From positions 3,224,001 to 3,288,000 of the forward strand of contig JADLSH010000279.1 in assembly GCA_016169945.1 (NCBI GenBank): a stretch of DNA of 64,000 bases. The letters are read 5' to 3'. Position 1 is the stretch's first letter, and the number at the start of each line of letters is the position of its first letter. This DNA comes from Trachythela sp. YZ-2020 (taxonomy: Eukaryota > Cnidaria > Anthozoa > Malacalcyonacea > Clavulariidae). This document shows, one piece after another, positions 21,265-32,932 of this stretch. A program made the position numbers and the translations under genes. Below the pieces are notes generated by a model. The model saw only the letters and a list, made by a program, of their open reading frames with translations, did no database searches and was not told the DNA's origin.

Positions 21265-21630
21265 AACAATATTGTCATTTTATGATGTTGTTACGCCTAC
21301 AAGGTTGCCGTCACTCGCATCTTGTTAACAAGTTGTTGAATTGCAAGACGATAACAAATTGCTGGAACAACTTACTCACTTGGACGAAATGACGAAAATG
21401 ACTGGGATAAATAGATCTAAAATAACCGCAAAACACGTAAGGATTAAAGGCACTTTAAAGACTGTATATTCTATTTTTTCCTACAATAACACGCCAAACT
21501 ATATAGAATCTTTCGCAAGAAATTCGCCGGAGATATTGGAATGTTTCATCTCATATTAAAATGTTTCATTATTATAGCTTTTTAGTTAAATCCTGCCAGC
21601 AGACAAACACCCAAACACACAAACAAACCA
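21265..21630. other. Inverted block of array spacer
   Basis: This block is the reverse complement of the spacer piece found in normal orientation at about 27,834-28,220 and 35,355-35,745. The flanking words (GTTATGTTTCCA on the left, CAACTTGTTGACAAG on the right) remain in normal orientation, so only this block is flipped. Confidence 0.75.
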
Positions 21631-23245
21631 CAACTTGTTGACAAGCTGTTGGAATTGGTTATTTACATAGATTTCATGCTAACATCCTACGATATAGCTT
21701 CTTTCCATTTTTGATAACACGGGAAATTTGTGCACTTTGTACTTCATGTGTTCATGCAATATGAGGGGATTCGAAGAGCTCCCCATCGATATCTGTTTCT
21801 TCGGATAGATATCTAAGCTCTAAAAAACTACCTGACTGCGTTTTTAACTCCACATAACGCATTTCTGATTTGCTGGGTTGCTGCATGTTCTACAAATATT
21901 CAGGTTGTGTTTATACCTAATAACGTAGGAACTTTTCGTTTCAGACTTCGAAACATATTTTGCAAAATTATTCATAAGTACAGTATTGTAATTTTCATAA
22001 TTTGCAACGGAAATGGTGAGTGTTTTCAACTTCCAAGTGACGTAAATGCAAAACACAAATGCATCTAATGGTTTATAAGAAAAGTTTCTACATCTTATTT
22101 GTTTTCGAATGTAACTCCATAGAATCGACAAATTCAATCTGGTGAGAGAATGACATATATATATAATTATATATGTTTTGCTCAATTTAGTTTTTTCTAT
22201 TTGATAAACACTCAGATAGGTAACATTCCTGATATAAGTCATTATGCATGTGGGAGGTCAGTTACCGCCTACGCAATGGATACATTTAATGACTATTGAA
22301 ATAAGTCAGCATGTATCATACAAAAGTCACGCGATGTTTAAAGCAACTAAAATGTTGTTAATGAGATCCTTATGTTGTTACTACATTATAATCGCTTTAT
22401 AAACTGGCTTTCTGTTGTTGTCTTTCTGTACTCTGTATCGTAAAATAAACGAAATTTCACCTAGTCAATAACCGTGACTAATTTCAATACATCAAAAGTA
22501 CTCGGTGAGATGTCTCGGTAACTGGGATCACATACACAGACACTAAAATATTGTTTGTAATGCCGTCACATGCTCAGTGTTAAGTCCACATAACTCAAAG
22601 TAGATTTTAGTTTATTTATTATCACCGTTCAAATCACAGAATCACTTGCCAACACAACCTCGTACTAGGTTGTACTATATACTACTAGGTTGTACTATAT
22701 ACTACCTATATTCTATCACTAACTTGTAATCACATCCTACTATATATAAACCAAAGCATTTAAACTCAGCATTGAAAATCGATGCTACAGGCGATCAGCG
22801 ATGGTTTTATTCGCATTATCGTTGGAGCAGTTCTATCTAAAATCACTTTATATTTGAAATCAGTACACAATCACTAAACACAGGGCAAGACGTCAAACAG
22901 CTGAGGTACAACCGCTATCATGTCAACGATAGAGGCTGGTCGTAGCTTGTATAAATATAAGCTGTTTATATAAACGAGATCCTTTAAACCGGGCATGCAC
23001 CTACATTTACTTGTCTGTTTTTATACAGAGTAAATAGAGGCATGTTGGTCATAGCCTGTGTGGCAGACAGTGGTCATTTCAGGCTTCTGCAGCAGAACTT
23101 CCTTGCGATAGTAACTCATAGTATGTTTACTAGTTATTACCTCATTCTTGGAGTTACAGTAGCAATGTGTGTTTGGGTGTTTGTCCTGATAGTGTTGTAT
23201 CTATAGGAGGATACTAAAAAGCTATATACAGGGCAGATAGTTTTG

Positions 23246-23362
23246 TTAACCTGTTTGGCAGTACCCTACCACTGACGAAAGCTATATACATGGCGTTGAA
23301 TAGGTAAAATACTAAATAAAGACGCATCACGGGAGCACTTTTCTAAGCTAATATAGGTTAAC
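23246..23362 (+). mobile_element. Diverged piggyBac-like MITE (family P)
   Basis: TTAACCTGTTTGGCAGTACC at the left and TTAA at the right, with internal rearrangement. Confidence 0.4.
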
Positions 23363-23385
23363 AGGACTTGCTGGCGAATGGTTTG

Positions 23386-23490
23386 CTAACATTAAAGCTA
23401 TTACCAGTGACGAGTAAAATTGTCTGGCGTTAGGCAGAGTAAAATACTAAAGTAGCGCGCATCTGGACGCATTGCCAGCTAATGGGTTAA
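23386..23490 (+). mobile_element. piggyBac-like MITE (family P)
   Basis: The right end CCAGCTAATGGGTTAA is intact and the left end decayed. Confidence 0.55.
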
Positions 23491-23508
23491 CAAGAGACAC
23501 TGGCAGAT

Positions 23509-23661
23509 CAGTAGCGAAGCCAGCCTGACAATTTGGTCATGCTATGCAAATTTTAAATCATTATCATTATTCATTTCTTTAGAAATTGATTGTTTTCACA
23601 GTCTATGAACACGGAAATATTTGCATTGCATGACCAAATTGTCAGGCTGGCTTCGCCACTG
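23509..23661. mobile_element. hAT-like MITE with 8-bp target duplication
   Basis: 153 bp, ends CAGTAGCGAAGCCAGCCTGA and TCAGGCTGGCTTCGCCACTG, flanked by the direct repeat TGGCAGAT at 23,501-23,508 and 23,662-23,669. CAGTRGCG ends with an 8-bp duplication are typical of hAT elements. The same site is empty in sister spacers at about 7.93, 12.1 and 29.95 kb. Confidence 0.88.
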
Positions 23662-23676
23662 TGGCAGATAGTTTTG

Positions 23677-23773
23677 TTAACCATTAAATGGCCGCACCCT
23701 ACCAGTGACGAGTAAAATTGTCTGGCGTTATCTAGTAGCGCGCATCTGGACGCATTGCCAGCTAATGGGTTAA
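23677..23773 (+). mobile_element. piggyBac-like MITE (family P)
   Basis: TTAACCATTAAATGGCCG at the left and GCTAATGGGTTAA at the right, with a small internal deletion. Confidence 0.6.
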
Positions 23774-23817
23774 CAGCAAGAAAATAGCAATTATGTCGCT
23801 ATTGTGTATTTGAAACT

Positions 23818-24013
23818 AAAGGTCTGTTCACACGATCAGATTTGTAGAATCCGATTCTCCTCCTGACGTATGTGATTTCACACAATACAGCAACAACTAC
23901 ACTTTTCGTCAGGTATGAGCCAATAGCCTTACTCTTGTCAGCAAATCCGGTAAATCACATACGTCAGCAGGAGAATCAGATCCGACAAATTTGATCGTGT
24001 GAACAGGTCTTAA
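23818..24013. mobile_element. Palindromic MITE, family G
   Basis: Same structure as at 3556. Confidence 0.8.
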
Positions 24014-24078
24014 GAACGACATTGAAAGTATATTAATATCTTGAACGGGTAGTTTCAGTGTAGGTAACGTCTATACAC

Positions 24079-24248
24079 GATATGCTGCGAGTCTTTAGGA
24101 TCAAACTACCTGAAAAATACAACAAAGAACTTCGACGTTTCAAGCGAAGGCCCTTCCTTCGTCTGGAAGTTAGGTTCATTATAGTCGAAATGTCAAAGTT
24201 CTTGTTGTATTTTTCAGGTAGTTTGATTCTACAGACCCTCAGCATATC
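24079..24248. mobile_element. Fold-back element, family F
   Basis: Same structure as at 3818. The conserved 3' flank of paralog 5 follows (24,249-24,946). Confidence 0.75.
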
Positions 24249-24877
24249 TTGAAAGTAACTATCATTTGCATTCAGTGTTATACATGCAGTGCTAACAAGT
24301 TGTTTTTGAATTTTGAAAAATATTTTCATCTGACCATTACGCCTCCACCCCTTCCAAAAGAAAGCGATCGTTTTCTTAACGTTTTGGCTTTGTTCCTGGG
24401 TACACGTGATCGTCACATGCATTAATTAACTGTAAATCTAACAGTTTGAGCTGTTGTAATTTGTGTTCAATAAATGATATATTTTTACTTACAAAAATAA
24501 CAAAGTGAAAACTATACTACACAATTAGGATTGTTCATCAGTTCGGTGTCGCTATTCTTTACTTTAATTCTACTTCAAACTCCTGTTTCAGTTACAAATT
24601 CATACAATTTTCTTATATAGGTTATTTGACACTTATTTACTGTCTATATGAGGCCAAGCGAAACAGCTCTAGGAAAAGCTGTGAAAAACAAATTATTTTA
24701 TTGTTTGTATAATGCATATCAATTAAAATTCACATTTAACCACGGCAAACTAGTGTTTTTACCGGCCCTGTATTAGACAGGGACCTATATTAAGCAGTCA
24801 GTTTAATTTCCACAGTTATATACACATTTGACTGTATACTACAGTTCACGGAGTTTACCAATCTTGACAAACAAAGT

Positions 24878-24883
24878 TTTATT
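24878..24883 (-). terminator. Poly(A) signal of paralog 5
   Basis: AATAAA on the minus strand, 64 bases below the stop codon. Confidence 0.6.
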
Positions 24884-24946
24884 ACCATTGCTCTTTAATG
24901 TCAAAGTATTGCATGTCAAACATTTTCATTTCTGAAAGTAATTTTA

Positions 24947-26632
24947 CTACAGTTGAAGAAAAGCTGCTCCTGTTTCACCAACTAAAGCAAATGCGCCATT
25001 TGGGTGAGAAGTTAGCTGAGCATATCGCATCCATTCGCTATACGCCAAACATAAACTGTATATTAGTTCTCCAGTTTCTGAGAAACTAAATACACTGTAG
25101 TGTGTTGAGTAGTCAGTTCTAACTAGAATACGTTTTGTGACATGATTTATTGCAACCGAATAAATGAATCCATGTCCTTTCGGTATCTTAATTTTGCGTT
25201 GTAACTGTCCGTTTTCTGTGTAGATATAAACAGTATAATCATCTGCGGCAATTATTTCTTCTCCATTAATATCTGAGAACAGTATGTTCCTACACTGGCA
25301 GCTAGATAATTCGTTGAGATGAAAACTTTTGTCGACTTTAAACGAATTCAGCTCAATACATACGTTTCCCATATACAGAATGTTCTCCACGTTATCTAAA
25401 ATAGCAATCTTCCCGTCTTTGTTTATTGCCATGCACACATTTTGCAAAGGAGAGCTTTGACGAAAAGGTAACCGAGACTCCAGTTTTTTGTCGCCATTCT
25501 CATCAAAGATAAACAACTTAAAACTATATTGATAATAGCTTTCTCGAAATCCCGTGATGACGTAAAGGTTATCTTCGGCATCGATATCCATCGCAGCAAC
25601 CCTCAATTCTGACGCATGCTCTTCTTTGGGAACTTCACATAATGTACGGCTTTCTCCTGAGGGTTTAAAAATTTTAATAGTATCCTCTTCATACACGTTT
25701 GCAACAATCTCTCTTTTGCTGTTTACAGCAGAGTGGTAAGGGTAAATTTCATCACCAAATGTAAAATCTGGATACAGTGACATAACTTTCACACCAGACT
25801 CTTTAAGTTTTTCAACAAGACGATATTCTCCAAACACGGGACGGTAATTTTTCTTACCAAGCAAAATTGTGGGCCAGTCCGCCAAAATCGCTAGTCGCAA
25901 ATTCGTGAACTTTCTGGAGAAATCAAACAATAGTCGGTTCATTAAGTGAACGGACGAAGCATTGTTAAGTCGCTTCGTTTTATTAAATCGCGACTTGAAT
26001 CCTCCGTCAATCAGAACGGAAAATATTTCTCGAATAGCTCCGATATCATGAAGCTGCTTCAGGTATTGTAGACAATCGCTTACGCCTGCGTCTGGGTATT
26101 CCAATTTTTCTAAAATTCTGGCCGCTATTCGAACCTGCGATGCTTGAATTCGGTCCTCAATTGACAAGGCTTCGTTGCAGAATGCTTTGGTGGCATTTTC
26201 ACGTGCGAGCTCGAATGATTTCATGGCAGACTTGAAGCGTTCGCTGGAATGTATTTTCAACGAAGTGATGGTATTTATCAAAGCAACAGCCTCGTTGATA
26301 GAAGAATCAGGACCAGTGTCTCTGGATGACGCAGCTTCAACTAAGGTCGCTTGTTCGGTCGATTCTGCTGTATTCTCAGTTGATTTAAACTGAAGTAGAG
26401 CCTGGTATAGTGCATTGACTCCTTCTTGTAGAAAACAAAGGCTACTCAGTAAATCCTTTCTCGCTAAACCATCCAACTTGGTTTTGATGTCATCCAGTTC
26501 CCTGACGATCAAACGCCGACATTCTTCGTCCGTGACGTCGCCATCTTTCAAACGTTCCGCAATTTCACTGCGAGCCTTGTTCGCTAAAAAGCCAAATGTA
26601 AGCTTCAAAACTCCGCTTACGATCTCAGTCAT
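24947..26632 (-). CDS. Array paralog 5: helical domain plus propeller protein
   Basis: A single-exon gene of 561 residues starting MTEIVSGVLKLTFGF. Domain order as in paralog 2. Its helical half nearly equals paralog 4, while the propeller differs at the blade entries: EIYPYHS (blade 1), SELRVAAM (blade 2), a longer blade 3 entry RQSSPLQNVCMAI, CQCRNILF (blade 4), GFIYSVAI (blade 5), WMRYAQL (blade 6). The blade 2 outer loop is short (ESYYQYSFK). The frame is intact. Class C flank above and a poly(A) signal below. No enzymatic motif is visible; a binding role is inferred from the propeller only. Confidence 0.9.
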   Translation of the reverse strand: MTEIVSGVLKLTFGFLANKARSEIAERLKDGDVTDEECRRLIVRELDDIKTKLDGLARKDLLSSLCFLQEGVNALYQALLQFKSTENTAESTEQATLVEAASSRDTGPDSSINEAVALINTITSLKIHSSERFKSAMKSFELARENATKAFCNEALSIEDRIQASQVRIAARILEKLEYPDAGVSDCLQYLKQLHDIGAIREIFSVLIDGGFKSRFNKTKRLNNASSVHLMNRLLFDFSRKFTNLRLAILADWPTILLGKKNYRPVFGEYRLVEKLKESGVKVMSLYPDFTFGDEIYPYHSAVNSKREIVANVYEEDTIKIFKPSGESRTLCEVPKEEHASELRVAAMDIDAEDNLYVITGFRESYYQYSFKLFIFDENGDKKLESRLPFRQSSPLQNVCMAINKDGKIAILDNVENILYMGNVCIELNSFKVDKSFHLNELSSCQCRNILFSDINGEEIIAADDYTVYIYTENGQLQRKIKIPKGHGFIYSVAINHVTKRILVRTDYSTHYSVFSFSETGELIYSLCLAYSEWMRYAQLTSHPNGAFALVGETGAAFLQL

Positions 26633-26665
26633 CTTGAAATTAATGAAGCATTCACCAAAACAAAC

Positions 26666-26700
26666 ATTATATTAATAACTTGAGACAGTCACAAGATCAA
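26666..26700 (-). promoter_or_regulatory. Promoter of paralog 5
   Basis: The TATA-like TTATTAATATAATG and the CTTGTGACTGTCTC motif are at the standard distance above the ATG. Confidence 0.45.
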
Positions 26701-27582
26701 CATATGCATTTATGGCCCTGCATGACATCTCTTTTTATTCAAATACAAACTATTTTATTGTCCTTTATTCAAAACTAAAAATTCAACACTGAGTCAACTT
26801 TATGCCGATAGTACAATGTTGGGTTTTAAATGTGAATATAGTGTATTTTATTGTCCTATTTAGAAAATATTTCAAAACTACAAAATATCGACTCTAAAAG
26901 ACATTCGTTTCTTTGCCGTCTTGTTTTTAAGATTTCAATAATGTTTGGTATGCAAGTCCACGTCACATATCCATAATGGTTTATAAGAAAAGTTCGTATA
27001 TCTTATTTGTTTTCGAATGTTATTCCATAGAATCATTGTGAGAGAATGACACATATATATATGTTTTGCTCAATATAGGCTTTTCTATTTGATAAACACA
27101 CAGATAGGTAACATTCCTGATATAAGTCATTATGCATGTGGGAGGTAAATCACAGTCTACATGGTGGGATACATTTAATGTATTGAAATAAGTCAGCATG
27201 TATAATACAAAAGTCACGCGATGTTTAAAGCAACTAAAATGTTGTTGATGAGATCCTTATGTTGTTACTACATTATAATCGCTTTATAAACTGGCTTTCT
27301 GTTGTTGTTTTTCTGTACTCTGCATCCTGAATAAATGAAATTTCACCAAGTCAATAACCGTGACTAATTTGAATACATCAAAAGTACTAGGTGAGATGTC
27401 TCGGTAACTGGGATCATATATACACAGACATTAAAATATTGTTTGTAATGACGTCACATGCTCAGTGTTAAGCCTACATAACCCACAATATAGATTTTAG
27501 TTTTATTTATTATCACCGTACAAACGAGGGAACCTTGCATGGCACACCATTGTGCATAGACTGTCTGGGTTTCCTACCCATT

Positions 27583-27771
27583 GTTAGCCTCCTCCGCAGG
27601 CAACTCTTCGTAAACGGCAGAATTGTGCAATACTTGGCAAAAATTGCGCAATAGCTTGGGAGTCAGACCAGCTCCAATTATCCCTCACTATCCACTGTTA
27701 CTCCCTCATGCCTATGAAATTATTGCGTAATTCTGCCGTTTTCCACCAAGTTGCCTGCGGAGGAGGCTAAC
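27583..27771. mobile_element. MITE with TAGCCTCCTCCGCAGG ends, second copy
   Basis: Same ends and the same target site as at 19,396, with a different, longer interior (CCCTCACTATCCACTGTTAC). The left flank ACCCATTGT is intact; the right copy reads ACCCCTTGT. Confidence 0.7.
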
Positions 27772-29830
27772 CCCTTGTATTGTACTTAATATATTTACTA
27801 GTTATTACCTCGTCAGATGGTTATGTTTCCACCTTTGTTTGTTTCGGTGTGTGTTTGTTTGTTAGCAGGATTTAACTAAAAAGCTATAATAATGAAACGT
27901 TTTATTATGAGATGAAACATTCCAATATCACCGGCGAATTTCTTGCGAAAGATTCTTATAATCTTATATACTTTGGCGTGTTATTGTGGGACAAAAACTA
28001 CTTTAGAATATACAGTCTGTAAAATGCCTTTAATCCTTACGTGTTTAGCTTACGTGTTTTGCGGTTATTTTAGATCTATTTATCCCAGCCATTTTCGTCA
28101 TTTCGTCAGTAAAGTTGTTCCAGCAATTTGTTATCGTCTTGCAATTCAACAACTTGTTAACAAGATGCGAGTGACAACCTTGTAGGCGTAACAACATCAT
28201 AAAATGACAATATTGTTACAACTTGTTGACAAGCTGTTGGAATTGGTTATTTACATAGACTTCATGCTGACATCCTACGGTATAGCTTCTTTCCATTTTT
28301 GATAACACGGGAAATTTGTGCACTTTGTACTTCATGTGTTCATGCAATACGAGAGGATTCGAAGAGCTCCCCATCGATATCCGTTTCTTCGGATAGATAT
28401 CTAAGCTCTAAAAAACTGCCTGACTGCATTTTTAACTCCACATAACGCATTTCTGATTTGCTGCATGTTCTATACATATATTCCGGTTGTGTTTATACCT
28501 AATAACTTAGGAACTTTTCGTTTCAGACTTTATTCATAAGTACAGTACAAGTTTTCGAGTGTTTCTTAACGTCAGGCGATATACGCTTTCTGCCAAAGAT
28601 AGGAAGTTGTTGTACCGCGAATTCAAAACATCTTCTTTGTCTTGAAGAGAACTGCACCTAGTTTGGCTATATTGTTAGATCAAATTATTGTAATTTTCAT
28701 AATTTGCAACGGAAATGGGGAGTGTCTTCAACTTCCAAGTGACGCAAATGCAAAACACAAATGCATATAATGGTTTATAAGAAAAGTTTCTACATCTTAT
28801 TTGTTTTCGAATGTAACTCCATAGAATCGACAAATTCAATCTGGTGAGAGAATGACACATATATATAATTATATATGTTTTGCTCAATTTAGTTTTTTTC
28901 TATTTGATAAACACACAGATAGGTAACATTCCTGATATAAGTCATTATGCACGTGGGAGGTCAGTTACCGCCTACGCAATGGATACATTTAATGACTATT
29001 GAAATAAGTCAGCATGTATCATACAAAAATCACGCGATGTTTAAAGCAACTAAAATGTTGTTAGTGAGGTCCTTATGTTGTTACTACATTATAATCGCTT
29101 TATAAACTGGCTTTCTGTTGTTGTCTTTCTGTACTCTGTATCGTAAAATAGACGAAATTTCACCTAGTCAATAACGGTGACTAATTTCAATACATCAAAA
29201 GTACTAGGTGAGATGTTTCGGTAACTGGATCATATACACAGACACTGAAATATTGTTTGTAATGCCGTCAAATGCTCAGTGTTAAGCCCACATAACTCAC
29301 AATATAGTTTTAGTTTATTTATTATCACCGTTCAAATCACAGAATCACTTGCCAACACAACCTCGTACCACAATCTCTATAATCACCTATATTCTATCAC
29401 TAACTTGTAATTACACCCCACTATATATAAACCAAAGCATTTAAACCCTGCAGCATTGAAATCGATGCGCAACAGGCGATCAGCGATGGTTTTATTCGCA
29501 TTATCGTTGGAGCAGTTCTATCTAAAATCACTCAATCACTAAACACAATCACTAAACACAGGACAAGACGTCAAACAGCTGAGGTACAACCGCTATCATG
29601 TCAACGATAGAGGCTGGTCATAGCTTGTGTGTTTTTAAACAGAGTAAATAAAGGCATGTGGTCAATGGTCATAGCCTGTGCGGCAGACAGTGGTCGTTTA
29701 AGGCTTCTGCAGCAGCACTTCCTTGCGATAGTAACTCCTAGTATATTAACTAGTTATTACCTCGCTAGCAGGTTACAGTATGTGTGTGTTTGGGTGTTTG
29801 TCTGGTAGGAGGATAACTAAAAAGCTATAA

Positions 29831-29942
29831 TTAACTCATTAACTGGCAGTACCCTACCACTGACGAGTAAATCGTCTGGCATTAGACAGAGTAAAATACT
29901 AAAGTAAGGCGCATCTGGGTGCATTGCAAGCTAATGGGTTAA
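29831..29942 (+). mobile_element. piggyBac-like MITE (family P)
   Basis: TTAACTCATTAACTGGCAG at the left, GCTAATGGGTTAA at the right. Confidence 0.65.
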
Positions 29943-29967
29943 CAAGAGACACTGGCAGATAGTTCTG

Positions 29968-30069
29968 TTAACCATTAAATGGCCGTACCCTACCAGTGAC
30001 GAGTAAAATTGTCTGGCGTTAGGCAGAGTAAAATACTAAAGTAGGGCGCATTGCCAGCTAATGGGTTAA
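29968..30069 (+). mobile_element. piggyBac-like MITE (family P)
   Basis: TTAACCATTAAATGGCCG at the left, GCTAATGGGTTAA at the right; a neighbour of the previous copy, as in the other spacers. Confidence 0.65.
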
Positions 30070-30113
30070 CAGCAAGAAAATATCAATTATGTCGCTATTG
30101 TGTATTTGAAACT

Positions 30114-30308
30114 AAAGGTCTGTTCACGCGATCCCATTTGTAGAATCCGATTCTCCTCCTGACGTATGTGATTTCACACAATACAGCAACAACTACACTT
30201 TTCGTCAGGTATGAGCCAATAGCTTTACTCATGTCGGCAAATCCAGTAAATCACATACGTCAAGAGGAGAATCAGATCCGACAAATCTGATCGTGTGAAC
30301 AGGTCTTA
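30114..30308. mobile_element. Palindromic MITE, family G
   Basis: Same structure as at 3556. Confidence 0.8.
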
Positions 30309-30374
30309 AGAACGACATTGAAAGTATATTAATATCTTGAACGGGTAGTTTCAGTGTAGGTAACGTCTATACAC

Positions 30375-30544
30375 GATATGCTGCGAGTCTTTAGGATCAA
30401 ACAACCTGAAAAATACAACAAAGAACTTCGACGTTTCAAGCGAAGGCCCTTCCTTCGTCTGGAAGTTAGGTCCATTATAGTCGAAATGTCAAAGTTCTTG
30501 TTGTATTTTTCAGGTAGTTTGATTCTACAGACCCTCAGCATATC
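30375..30544. mobile_element. Fold-back element, family F
   Basis: Same structure as at 3818. The conserved 3' flank of paralog 6 follows (30,545-31,226). Confidence 0.75.
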
Positions 30545-31226
30545 TTGAAAGTAACTATCATTTGCATTCAGTGTTATACATGCAGTGCTAACAAGTTGTT
30601 TTTGAGTTTTGCAAAAAGATTTTCATTTGACAATTACGCCCCCCAAAAAGCGATCGTTTTTTAACGTTTTGGCTTTGTTCCTGGCTACACGTGATCGTCA
30701 CATGCATAATTAACTGTAAATCTAACAGTTTGAGCTGTTGTAGTTTGTTTTCAACAAATGATATATTGTTACTTACAAAAAATATCAAAGTCAAAACTAT
30801 ACTACACAATTAGGAATTGTTCATCAGTTCGGTATCGCTATTCATTACTTTAATTCTACTTGAAACTCCGGTTTCAGTTACAAATTCATATTTTTCTTAT
30901 ATAGGTTATTTGACACTTATTTACTGTCTATGAGGCCAAGAGAAACAGCGTCATGAAAAGCTACGAAAAACAAATTATTTTAGTGTTCGTATAATGCATA
31001 TGAATTTAAATATATAATTGACCACGGCAAACTAGTGTTTTTACCGGCCCTGGATTAGACAGGGACCTGTATTAAGCAGTCAGTTTCCACAGTTATATAC
31101 AGATCTGACTGTATACTACAGTTGACGGAGTTTACCAATCTTGACAAACTCAAGTTCTATTACCATTGCTCTTTGATGTCAAAGTAGTGCATTTTAACAT
31201 TTTCATTCGACATGAAAGTGATTTTA

Positions 31227-32897
31227 CTACAGTTGAAGAAAAGCTGCTCCTGTTTTACCAACTAAAGCAACTGCGCCATTTGGGTGAGAAGTTAGCTTAG
31301 CATCTTTAATCCATTCGCTAGACCCCAAACATAAACTGTCTATTAGTTCTCCAGTTTCTGAGAAACTCAAAAGACTGCAGGGTATTAAGTAGTAGCCAGT
31401 TGTAACTAGAATACGTTTTGTGACATGATTTACTGCAACGGAATAAATCCTTCCATGTCCTTTCGGTATCTTAATTGTGCGTTGTAACTGTCCGTTTTCT
31501 GTGTAGATATAAACAGTACGATCTTGTGCGGCAATTATTTTTGTTCCAATATCTGAGAACCGTATGTTGATACACTGGTAGCAAAATAATTCGTTGGGAT
31601 GAAAACTTTTGTCGACTTTAAACGAATTCAGCTCAATACATACATTTCCAATATACAGAATGTTCTCCAAGTTATCTAAAATAGCAATCTTCCCGTCTTT
31701 GTTTATTGCCATGCACACCCGCTTCAGATAAGAAGGTAACGTAGACTCAAGTTTTTTGTTTCCATTCGCATCAAAGATGAACAACTTAAAACTCCATGGT
31801 TGACCATCACTTTCTAGAAATGTTGCGATGACGTAAACGTTATCTTCGGCATCGATATCCATCGCAGCAACATAGCATTCTGACGTATGCTCTTCTTTGG
31901 GAACTTCACATAATGTACGGCTTTCTCCTGACGGTTTAAAAATTTTAATAGTATCCTCTCCACTCATCTTTGCAACAATCTCCCTTTTGCTGTTTACAAC
32001 AGCCAAATGTATTTCATCACCAAATGTAAAATCTGGATACAGTGACATAACTTTCGCACCAGACTCTTCAAGTTTTTCAACAAGACGATCTTCTCCACAC
32101 ACGGGACGGTAATTTTTCTTACCAAGCAAAATTGTGGGCCAGTCCGCCAAAATCGCTAGTCGCAAATTCGTGAACTTTCGGGCGAAATCAAACAATAGTC
32201 GGTTCATTAGGTGAACGGACGAAGCGTTGTTAAGTCGCTTCGTCTTATTAAACCGCGATTTGAATCCCCCGTCAATCAAACAAGAAAATATTTCTCGAAT
32301 AGCTCCGATATCATGAAGCTGCTTCAGGTATTGTAAACAATCGCTTACGCCTGCGTCTGGGTATTCCAATTTTTCTAAAATTCTGGCCGCCATTCGAATC
32401 TGCGACGCTTGAATTCGGTCCTCAATTGACAAGGCTTCGTTGCAGAATGCTTCGGTGGCTTTTTCACGTGCGAGTTTGAATGACTCCACGGCAGACTTAA
32501 AGTGTTCGTTGGAACGTATTTTCAATGAAGTGATGGCATTTATCAAAGCAATAGCCTCGTTGATAGGAGAATCAGGACCAGTGTCTCTGGATGACGCAGC
32601 TTCAACTAAGGTCGTTTGTTCGGTCGATTCTGCTGTATTCTCAGTTGATTTAAACTGAAGTAGGGACTGATATAGTGCATTGACTCCTTCTTGTAGAAAA
32701 CAAAGGCTACTCAGTAAATCCTTTCTCGCCAAACCATCCAACTTGGTTTTGATATCATCAAGTTCCCTGACGATCAAACGCCGACATTTTTCGTCCGTGA
32801 CGTCGCCATCTTTCAAACGTTCCGCAATTTCGCTGCGAGCCTTGTTCGCCAAAAAGCCAAATGTAAGCTTCAAAACTCCGCTTACGATCTCAGTCAT
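31227..32897 (-). CDS. Array paralog 6: helical domain plus propeller protein
   Basis: A single-exon gene of 556 residues from MTEIVSGVLKLTFGF. A longer reading from the ATG at 32,975 would start above the TATA box (32,933-32,942), so the lower start is chosen. Domain order as in paralog 2. Small in-frame deletions mark this copy: blade 1 entry EIHLAVVN (about three residues short) and FSDIGTKIIAA in blade 4 (loss of part of NGAE). Other blade entries are SECYVAAM, YLKRVCMAI, YQCINIRF, GRIYSVAV and WIKDAKL. The helical half has unique changes (NEHFKSAVESFKLAREK). At the matching poly(A) position AATAGA stands instead of AATAAA. The upstream flank is class A, as in paralog 1. Confidence 0.9.
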   Translation of the reverse strand: MTEIVSGVLKLTFGFLANKARSEIAERLKDGDVTDEKCRRLIVRELDDIKTKLDGLARKDLLSSLCFLQEGVNALYQSLLQFKSTENTAESTEQTTLVEAASSRDTGPDSPINEAIALINAITSLKIRSNEHFKSAVESFKLAREKATEAFCNEALSIEDRIQASQIRMAARILEKLEYPDAGVSDCLQYLKQLHDIGAIREIFSCLIDGGFKSRFNKTKRLNNASSVHLMNRLLFDFARKFTNLRLAILADWPTILLGKKNYRPVCGEDRLVEKLEESGAKVMSLYPDFTFGDEIHLAVVNSKREIVAKMSGEDTIKIFKPSGESRTLCEVPKEEHTSECYVAAMDIDAEDNVYVIATFLESDGQPWSFKLFIFDANGNKKLESTLPSYLKRVCMAINKDGKIAILDNLENILYIGNVCIELNSFKVDKSFHPNELFCYQCINIRFSDIGTKIIAAQDRTVYIYTENGQLQRTIKIPKGHGRIYSVAVNHVTKRILVTTGYYLIPCSLLSFSETGELIDSLCLGSSEWIKDAKLTSHPNGAVALVGKTGAAFLQL

Positions 32898-32932
32898 CTT
32901 GAAATTAGTGAAGCATTCACCACAACAAATGT

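Larger units (their letters stand above)
18531..23508. other. Long spacer between paralogs 4 and 5
   Basis: Class C flank, then about 1.8 array-spacer lengths placed in series, so a whole spacer (19.3-21.2 and 21.2-23.4 kb) appears duplicated. It contains a TAGCC MITE, an inverted 366-bp block at 21,265-21,630, and several family P elements. A short tandem duplication (TACTAGGTTGTACTATATAC) lies near 22,672. No gene is seen. Confidence 0.55.
26701..30374. other. Spacer between paralogs 5 and 6
   Basis: Class C flank, one TAGCC MITE, common array spacer (27.8-28.7 kb), a second spacer-like stretch from about 28.75 kb that matches the class B spacer at 6.6 kb, then MITEs. A short CACTAAACACAAT duplication lies near 29,533. 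No gene is seen. Confidence 0.55.
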
